Positions 6,711-10,587 of a stretch of DNA of 10,587 nt are shown here, one piece after another. Under the pieces are notes generated by a model. It searched no databases, was not told the origin of the DNA, and saw only the letters and a program-made list of their open reading frames with translations. The DNA is taken from positions 1 through 10,587 of the forward strand of contig JAYUHO010000291.1 of NCBI GenBank assembly GCA_043766915.1. Reading direction: 5' to 3'. Position numbers and translations under genes: made by a program. The stretch's first letter is position 1, and every line of letters starts with the position of its first letter. This DNA comes from JANNAT01 sp043766915. Its GTDB lineage: Bacteria > Pseudomonadota > Alphaproteobacteria > Rhodobacterales > Rhodobacteraceae.

Positions 6711-6749
6711 TTAACGATTGGGTAAGCAATGCACGGCAGGGTTGTTAAC
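6711..6749. promoter_or_regulatory. TTAAC motifs resembling CtrA sites
   Basis: TTAACGATTGGGTAA (6711-6725) resembles the alphaproteobacterial CtrA box TTAA-N7-TTAA, with one mismatch in the second half (GTAA for TTAA). A second TTAACG half site begins at 6745. Both lie in the spacer between the divergent DUF6477 and HTH/DUF6456 genes if the latter starts at 6798 or 6813. Short AT-rich motifs like this also arise by chance, so confidence is low. Confidence 0.25.
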
Positions 6750-7940
6750 GTTTCCGAAACCAAGACACCCTGCGCCAGTTTGACTCCCCTCGTTCATATG
6801 CAGATCCGCCCGATGCAGACATCCCCGTTGCACCCCAATCTGTCCGTGCTGTCGCATCTTCCCGGTTGGCTGCCCGGTGCGGTGCGGCTGTATCTTGACC
6901 ATACCGAAGACGGCGTCTCGCTGCGCGCTTTGGCGCGGCGCGACGGGATGCATGCCTCAACGGTCATGCGGCTGATCCGGCGCTATGAAGGGCGCCGCGA
7001 TGATCCGCTTGTCGATGAAGCTTTGGCCGCGCTGCTTTTTTTGGCGGCCAAAGCCCACCACCACTCAGCCAAAAAGGATGACCCCACGATGACGGCACAC
7101 CTTCGCCCGCAAAATCTTATCGCAGATGAGGCCACCATTCACGCCGAAGGCAGGCTAATTCTGCGCCGTCTGGCAGAGCCTGGGTCGGTTCTGGCGATTG
7201 CGCCGGATATGGAAAAGGCCGTGGTGATGCGCGAATTTCCCGATGGGCGCACCGCGCGCACAGGCGTGGTAGACAGGGTGGTGGCGCAGGCCTTTGCGCT
7301 GAAGGACTGGATTGTGTGCCGCAAACCGGGGCGGGTGGCGCAGTATGAAATTACATCCGCCGGACGCGAGGCGTTGCGGCGGATGATGGACAACGACGGG
7401 GCGGCTGGCTTGGCCGAAGCGCCAGCTGTGTTTGGCGATTCGCCCCGCGCGTGGGACACCCCAGATGGGTCGGCAGACGAAGGCCCGCGCCGCATCCGCT
7501 ATAATCTGGCGGAAAGCCCGGTGGCGGTGCTGGGGCGGCGGCGCGAGAAGGATGGCAAGTTGTTCCTCGAGCAGGATTTGGTGGTCGCTGCCGAGCGGTT
7601 GCGGGAAGATTTTGAACTGGCGCAGATGGGGCCAAGGATAGCGCAAAACTGGGAGCGGTTTTTGACGGGGTCCGATCGGGGGGGGTATCGGTCTGACAGT
7701 GGAATGCCAGAAGGCCCGCGCGCAGCCCGCGACCGGGTTGCGGCGGCCTTGCGCGATCTGGGGCCGGGTTTGGGCGATGTGGCTTTGCGGGTGTGCTGTT
7801 TTCTGGAAGGCGTCGAGACGGCAGAACAGCGGCTGGGCTGGGCGGCGCGGTCGGGTAAGGTCGTGCTGCGCATCGCTTTGCAACGGCTGCGTCGGCATTA
7901 TGACGCAACCTATGGTCGGTCCGGGCCGCTGATTGGGTAA
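6729..7940 (+). CDS. HTH / DUF6456-domain protein (putative DNA-binding)
   Basis: A 403-residue soluble protein in the longest form. Visible parts: an N-terminal helix-turn-helix (about residues 62-86, GVSLRALARRDGMHASTVMR); a middle winged-helix-like region (about 139-220) with LILRRLAEPGS and YEITSAGREALRRM; a variable acidic linker; and a C-terminal DUF6456 domain (about 256-395) with AERLREDFELAQMGPRIAQN, AALRDLGPGLGDV and RSGKVVLRIALQRLRRHY. The function of DUF6456 is not known; the architecture suggests a transcriptional regulator or other DNA-binding role. The start is uncertain: ATGs at 6729, 6798 and 6813 are in frame and none has a clear Shine-Dalgarno sequence. Conservation would favour 6798 or 6813, because residues 1-28 look unlike a domain and overlap TTAAC motifs. 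The stop codon sits inside the base of a folded structure. Confidence 0.82.
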   Translation: MHGRVVNVSETKTPCASLTPLVHMQIRPMQTSPLHPNLSVLSHLPGWLPGAVRLYLDHTEDGVSLRALARRDGMHASTVMRLIRRYEGRRDDPLVDEALAALLFLAAKAHHHSAKKDDPTMTAHLRPQNLIADEATIHAEGRLILRRLAEPGSVLAIAPDMEKAVVMREFPDGRTARTGVVDRVVAQAFALKDWIVCRKPGRVAQYEITSAGREALRRMMDNDGAAGLAEAPAVFGDSPRAWDTPDGSADEGPRRIRYNLAESPVAVLGRRREKDGKLFLEQDLVVAAERLREDFELAQMGPRIAQNWERFLTGSDRGGYRSDSGMPEGPRAARDRVAAALRDLGPGLGDVALRVCCFLEGVETAEQRLGWAARSGKVVLRIALQRLRRHYDATYGRSGPLIG

Positions 7941-8001
7941 AGTCCGGCCCCGGCCTGCGCCGGGGCGAAAACGCTCCAGTATAGCGTTTTCAGGACTTTA
8001 C
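7937..8001. other. Predicted three-way-junction (cloverleaf-like) structure
   Basis: A closing stem GTAAAGTCC (7937-7945) pairs with GGACTTTAC (7993-8001). Inside it sit two perfect hairpins side by side: GCCCCGGC-CTGC-GCCGGGGC (7947-7966) and GAAAACGCT/AGCGTTTTC with a 7-base loop (7967-7991). Only one base at 7946 and one at 7992 stay unpaired at the junction. The closing stem includes the TAA stop codon of the HTH/DUF6456 gene. In DNA it would be a cruciform-prone repeat; in RNA, a stable 3' end. It may work as a terminator or mRNA-end protector, or be a small repetitive element. Confidence 0.6.
7946..7968. repeat. GC-rich palindromic repeat, copy 1
   Basis: A 23-base unit that recurs identically at 8078-8100 in the same orientation. 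Its core is an 8-bp perfect stem (GCCCCGGC/GCCGGGGC) with a CTGC loop, preceded by G and followed by GA. It resembles the REP-type CCCCGGCCTGCGCCGGGG motifs found between genes in many alphaproteobacteria (from memory). This copy forms the first arm of the junction at 7937-8001. Confidence 0.65.
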
Positions 8002-8011
8002 GCACGAAGCA

Positions 8012-8035
8012 ACTGCACCGCGCCGGCAGTGCAGT
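8012..8035. repeat. Hairpin in the katG-DUF6456 convergent spacer
   Basis: ACTGCAC (8012-8018) pairs perfectly with GTGCAGT (8029-8035) around a 10-base loop. It lies between the two identical GC-rich repeats, followed by the 8-base palindrome TGGCGCCA (8051-8058). No protein-coding potential is evident. Possible roles are convergent termination or part of a repetitive cluster. Confidence 0.45.
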
Positions 8036-8077
8036 GAAACCATCAAGCGGTGGCGCCAACTACATCTTAGCAGGTGA

Positions 8078-8100
8078 GGCCCCGGCCTGCGCCGGGGCGA
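8078..8100. repeat. GC-rich palindromic repeat, copy 2 (downstream of katG)
   Basis: This is the second exact copy of the 23-base unit found at 7946-7968, in the same orientation and 132 bases away. The stem occupies 8079-8086 and 8091-8098. It begins about 15 bases past the katG stop codon on the minus strand, where it could serve as a stem without T tract for ending the katG transcript. Confidence 0.6.
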
Positions 8101-8114
8101 GGTGCGTTTGTCGC

Positions 8115-10322
8115 TCAGACCAAATCAAATCGATCCAGCATCATCACCTTGGTCCATGCGGCCACGAAATCTGTCACAAACAGCGCAGCCCCGTCCGCAG
8201 CACCATAAACCTCGGCAATGGCCCGCAATTGCGAGTTTGACCCGAACACCAGATCAACCCGCGTGCCTGTCCACTTTACAGCGCCCGTTGAGCGATCGCG
8301 GCCCTCGAACACATCCGCCATTGCCGAGGCCGGGGCCCAAGCCGTGCGCATGTCCAGCACATTGACGAAAAAGTCATTCGTCAACATCTGCGGGCGGTTG
8401 GTGAACATGCCGTGCGCGGCCCCGCCCGCATTGGCCCCCGATACCCGCAACCCGCCAACCAGAACGGTCATTTCAGGCGCGCTCAGTGTCATCAACTGGG
8501 CTTTGTCGACCAGCAACTCTTCGGCGGACAAGGTGTATTTTGTGCGCAGATAATTGCGGAACCCGTCCGCGCCGGGTTCCAGAAATTCAAAGCTGTGGAC
8601 ATCGGTTTGCGTTTGGGTTGCATCCGTGCGGCCCGGCGTAAACGGGACAACAACGCTATAGCCTGCGGCCTTGGCGGCCTGTTCAACAGCTACCCCGCCG
8701 CCCAGAACGATCAGGTCAGCCAGCGATACTTTTTTGGCCCCCGACCGTGCATTGAACGCCGTCTGAATGCCTTCCAATGTGGCAAGAACCATTGCAAGTT
8801 GTGCGGGCTGGTTGACCTCCCAATCCTTTTGCGGCGCAAGCCGGATGCGCGCGCCGTTTGCGCCTCCGCGTTTGTCAGACCCACGGAACGTCGATGCCGA
8901 GGCCCAGGCGGTTGACACCAGCGCCGAAACAGACAGGCCCGATGTCAGGATATTCGCCTTCAGATTGGCAATATCCGCGGCATCAATCGGGTCGTACTGC
9001 GCAGCCGGAATGGGGTCTTGCCAGATCAGTTCTTCCGTGGGCACATCCGCGCCCAGATAGCGCACAATCGGCCCCATATCGCGGTGGGTCAGTTTGAACC
9101 ACGCACGGGCAAAGGCATCGGCAAAGGCCACCGGATCAGCCTGATAGCGGCGCGAGATCGCGCCATAGACCGGGTCCATCCGCATTGCCATATCGGCTGT
9201 GGTCATCATGGGCGCATGGAATACGGCTGGATCATGCGCGTCCACGACCATGTCTTCGGGGGCGACGTTGCGCGCGCGCCATTGCTGCGCGCCTGCCGGG
9301 CTGCGCACCAAGTCCCATTCATATTTGAACAACACTTTGAAATAACCCATGTCCCATGTCGTTGGATTGGGCTTCCATGCGCCTTCGATGCCGCTGGTGG
9401 TGGTGTGGCCGCCGTGACCCGCGCCAAGGCTGTTGCGCCAGCCAAGGCCCATCTGATCAATCGACGCGCCTTCAGGATCAACCCCAACCAATGTCGGATC
9501 GCCCGCGCCATGTGCTTTGCCAAAGGTATGCCCCCCCGCGACAAGGGCGACGGTTTCTTCATCATTCATCGCCATACGCGCGAATGTTTCGCGGATGTCG
9601 CGGCCCGATGCCACGGGATCGGGTGTGCCATTGGGGCCTTCGGGGTTAACATAGATCAGACCCATCTGCACCGCCGCCAGCGGATTTTCCAACTGACGCT
9701 CGCCAGAATAACGTTTGTCATCCAGCCAGATGTCTTCATTGCCCCAATAGATATCTTCCTCAGGCTCCCACACATCGACCCGGCCACCGCCAAACCCAAA
9801 GGTCTTGAATCCCATCGAGTCAAGCGCCACGTTGCCCGCCAAAATCATCAGATCGGCCCAGGACAAGCTGGCGCCGTATTTCTGCTTGATTGGCCACAGC
9901 AGGCGGCGCGCTTTATCAAGGTTGCCGTTGTCAGGCCAGCTGTTCAGCGGCGCGAATCTTTGTGTGCCCGATCCCGCCCCGCCACGGCCATCGCCCGTGC
10001 GGTAGGTGCCCGCAGAATGCCACGCCATGCGGATAAACAAGCCGCCGTAATGGCCCCAATCGGCAGGCCACCAATCCTGACTGTCGGTCATCAGGGCCGT
10101 CAGGTCGGCCTTGACCGCCGCCAGGTCCAGCTTTTCAAACGCGTCGGCGTAGTCAAAGGACTGGCCCATCGGGTTGGACGCGGGCGCGTGCTGGTGCAGG
10201 ATTTTCAGGTTCAGCTGGTTTGGCCACCAGTCCCGGTTTGACCGCACCGCAGCCGAAGTTTGGCTGCCCGCGCCATGCATCACCGGGCATTTTCCTGCGT
10301 TTGCGCTGTCATTTCCGTCCAT
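8115..10322 (-). CDS. katG: Bifunctional catalase-peroxidase KatG
   Basis: A cytoplasmic haem enzyme that breaks down hydrogen peroxide by catalase and peroxidase activity. At 735 residues it has the usual full length and contains both the active N-terminal and the degenerate C-terminal peroxidase halves. The distal pocket is Arg98, Trp101 and His102 in RMAWHSAGTYR. The covalent Trp-Tyr-Met adduct needed for catalase activity can be formed by Trp101, Tyr224 (GLIYVNPEGPNG) and Met250 (FARMAMNDEE). The proximal haem ligand is His265 in GGHTFGKAHGAG, with the conserved Trp316 in SGIEGAW. Arg414 (LTHRDMG) probably corresponds to the mobile arginine. No signal peptide. The start is ATG 10320-10322 with GGAG six bases upstream. 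The gene stands alone: no oxyR or other peroxide regulator is within view. Confidence 0.98.
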   Translation of the reverse strand: MDGNDSANAGKCPVMHGAGSQTSAAVRSNRDWWPNQLNLKILHQHAPASNPMGQSFDYADAFEKLDLAAVKADLTALMTDSQDWWPADWGHYGGLFIRMAWHSAGTYRTGDGRGGAGSGTQRFAPLNSWPDNGNLDKARRLLWPIKQKYGASLSWADLMILAGNVALDSMGFKTFGFGGGRVDVWEPEEDIYWGNEDIWLDDKRYSGERQLENPLAAVQMGLIYVNPEGPNGTPDPVASGRDIRETFARMAMNDEETVALVAGGHTFGKAHGAGDPTLVGVDPEGASIDQMGLGWRNSLGAGHGGHTTTSGIEGAWKPNPTTWDMGYFKVLFKYEWDLVRSPAGAQQWRARNVAPEDMVVDAHDPAVFHAPMMTTADMAMRMDPVYGAISRRYQADPVAFADAFARAWFKLTHRDMGPIVRYLGADVPTEELIWQDPIPAAQYDPIDAADIANLKANILTSGLSVSALVSTAWASASTFRGSDKRGGANGARIRLAPQKDWEVNQPAQLAMVLATLEGIQTAFNARSGAKKVSLADLIVLGGGVAVEQAAKAAGYSVVVPFTPGRTDATQTQTDVHSFEFLEPGADGFRNYLRTKYTLSAEELLVDKAQLMTLSAPEMTVLVGGLRVSGANAGGAAHGMFTNRPQMLTNDFFVNVLDMRTAWAPASAMADVFEGRDRSTGAVKWTGTRVDLVFGSNSQLRAIAEVYGAADGAALFVTDFVAAWTKVMMLDRFDLV

Positions 10323-10382
10323 GGCGGTCTCCGATCCGGGGGCTTGGGTTATCTGTGGCAGTCATATCAAACTGCGGGCCCG

Positions 10383-10411
10383 ACTTTAAGTAGATATACT
10401 TACATGATCAA
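10383..10411 (-). promoter_or_regulatory. Candidate katG promoter with an inverted repeat in the spacer
   Basis: On the minus strand TTGATC (10406-10411) and TAAAGT (10383-10388) are 17 bases apart and could be -35 and -10 boxes, giving a leader of about 50-60 bases. A 6-bp inverted repeat, TAAGTA-GATA-TACTTA (10387-10402), lies between and over them, a place where a repressor or activator of a peroxide-response gene could bind. It does not match the four-part OxyR consensus, and the regulator is unknown. Confidence 0.32.
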
Positions 10412-10531
10412 AACTTTACACCTGCGGCAAAAAGGCAGGGTGGTGCGGCAGACCTGATCTGAGGGTTGCAAGGCATTGCACCTGATTGGCCTAAGTGTCT
10501 GATCCGAAACTAGTTGAGTGAATTCAGTCCT

Positions 10532-10572
10532 TTGTGATTCTGTTCGGTTGTGACACTGAACGGAGATCACAA
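10532..10572 (+). promoter_or_regulatory. Hairpin over the ribosome-binding site of the right-edge gene
   Basis: TTGTGAT (10532-10538) pairs with ATCACAA (10566-10572), and GTTCGG (10542-10547) with CTGAAC (10556-10561, one G-T pair). The GGAG Shine-Dalgarno sequence (10562-10565) sits in the internal bulge and the A of the start codon is in the outer stem. In an mRNA that begins upstream of the hairpin this would hinder translation, as known for some insertion-sequence transposase genes. Confidence 0.4.
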
Positions 10573-10587
10573 TGGCTTGGACCGAAC
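10572..10587 (+). CDS. Start of a gene cut by the window edge (Met-Ala-Trp-Thr-Glu)
   Basis: Only five codons are visible, from ATG at 10572, with GGAG six bases upstream, so this is a credible translation start. From the first residues two families come to mind: IS5-type transposases, many of which begin M-A/P-W-T-E, and GcrA-type cell-cycle regulators, which begin M-S-W-T-D. The upstream hairpin over the ribosome site and the change to more AT-rich DNA favour a transposase, but five residues cannot decide. If it is an insertion sequence, its left end would lie between about 10440 and 10530, possibly at one of the CTAA or CTAG tetramers (10491, 10510). Confidence 0.35.

Noticed and set aside
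7155..7898. 247-codon open frame on the - strand opposite the HTH/DUF6456 gene
   Set aside because: Composition (Pro, His, Gln, Arg rich) is typical of antisense shadows, and the + strand frame contains recognisable domains.
8034..8240. 68-codon + strand frame between the two GC-rich repeats
   Set aside because: It runs through the repeat copy and into the antisense of katG, has no ribosome site and no recognisable protein sequence.
9018..10241. 407-codon open frame on the + strand opposite katG
   Set aside because: A shadow of katG; no recognisable domain and no ribosome site that would support it.

Overview
The window looks like chromosomal DNA of an alphaproteobacterium of the Rhodobacteraceae (Roseobacter group). 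The inference rests on the divergent pair of small DUF6477 and HTH/DUF6456 genes, which I recall as typical of that family, on a GC-rich hairpin repeat upstream of guaA of a kind scattered through Rhodobacteraceae genomes, on a pyrrolysine-free MttB-family methyltransferase, and on the high GC content. No genus can be named.

Layout. 1-975 (+) is the 3' part of an LtrA-family membrane protein cut by the window edge. 976-1141 is a convergent spacer built almost entirely of two related imperfect hairpins. 1142-4401 (-) is a probable transcription unit reading guaA (GMP synthase), then a small antibiotic-biosynthesis-monooxygenase (ABM) fold protein overlapping guaA by ATGA, then, after a 156-base spacer full of palindromes, an EntS-like MFS exporter. 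4402-4673 is a divergent spacer holding the Rhodobacteraceae-type repeat and upstream sites of the next gene. 4674-6215 (+) is an MttB-family methyltransferase followed by a clear rho-independent terminator. 6295-6579 (-) encodes a DUF6477 protein and 6729-7940 (+) an HTH/DUF6456 protein; they diverge from a promoter region with TTAAC motifs and an inverted repeat. 7941-8114 is a convergent spacer with a compact predicted three-way-junction fold and two copies of a GC-rich palindromic repeat. 8115-10322 (-) is katG, a bifunctional catalase-peroxidase. At the right edge a new + strand gene begins at 10572; only five codons are visible, preceded by a strong Shine-Dalgarno sequence inside a hairpin. 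It may be an insertion-sequence transposase.

The genes do not form one pathway. guaA and katG are housekeeping and oxidative-stress functions; the DUF6477/DUF6456 pair is a lineage-conserved module of unknown role; MttB-like suggests demethylation of a quaternary amine, with its corrinoid partner not in view. I found no CRISPR array, tRNA, rRNA, phage or defence system, and no convincing new multi-gene system. The most unusual material is in the intergenic repeats and folded structures.
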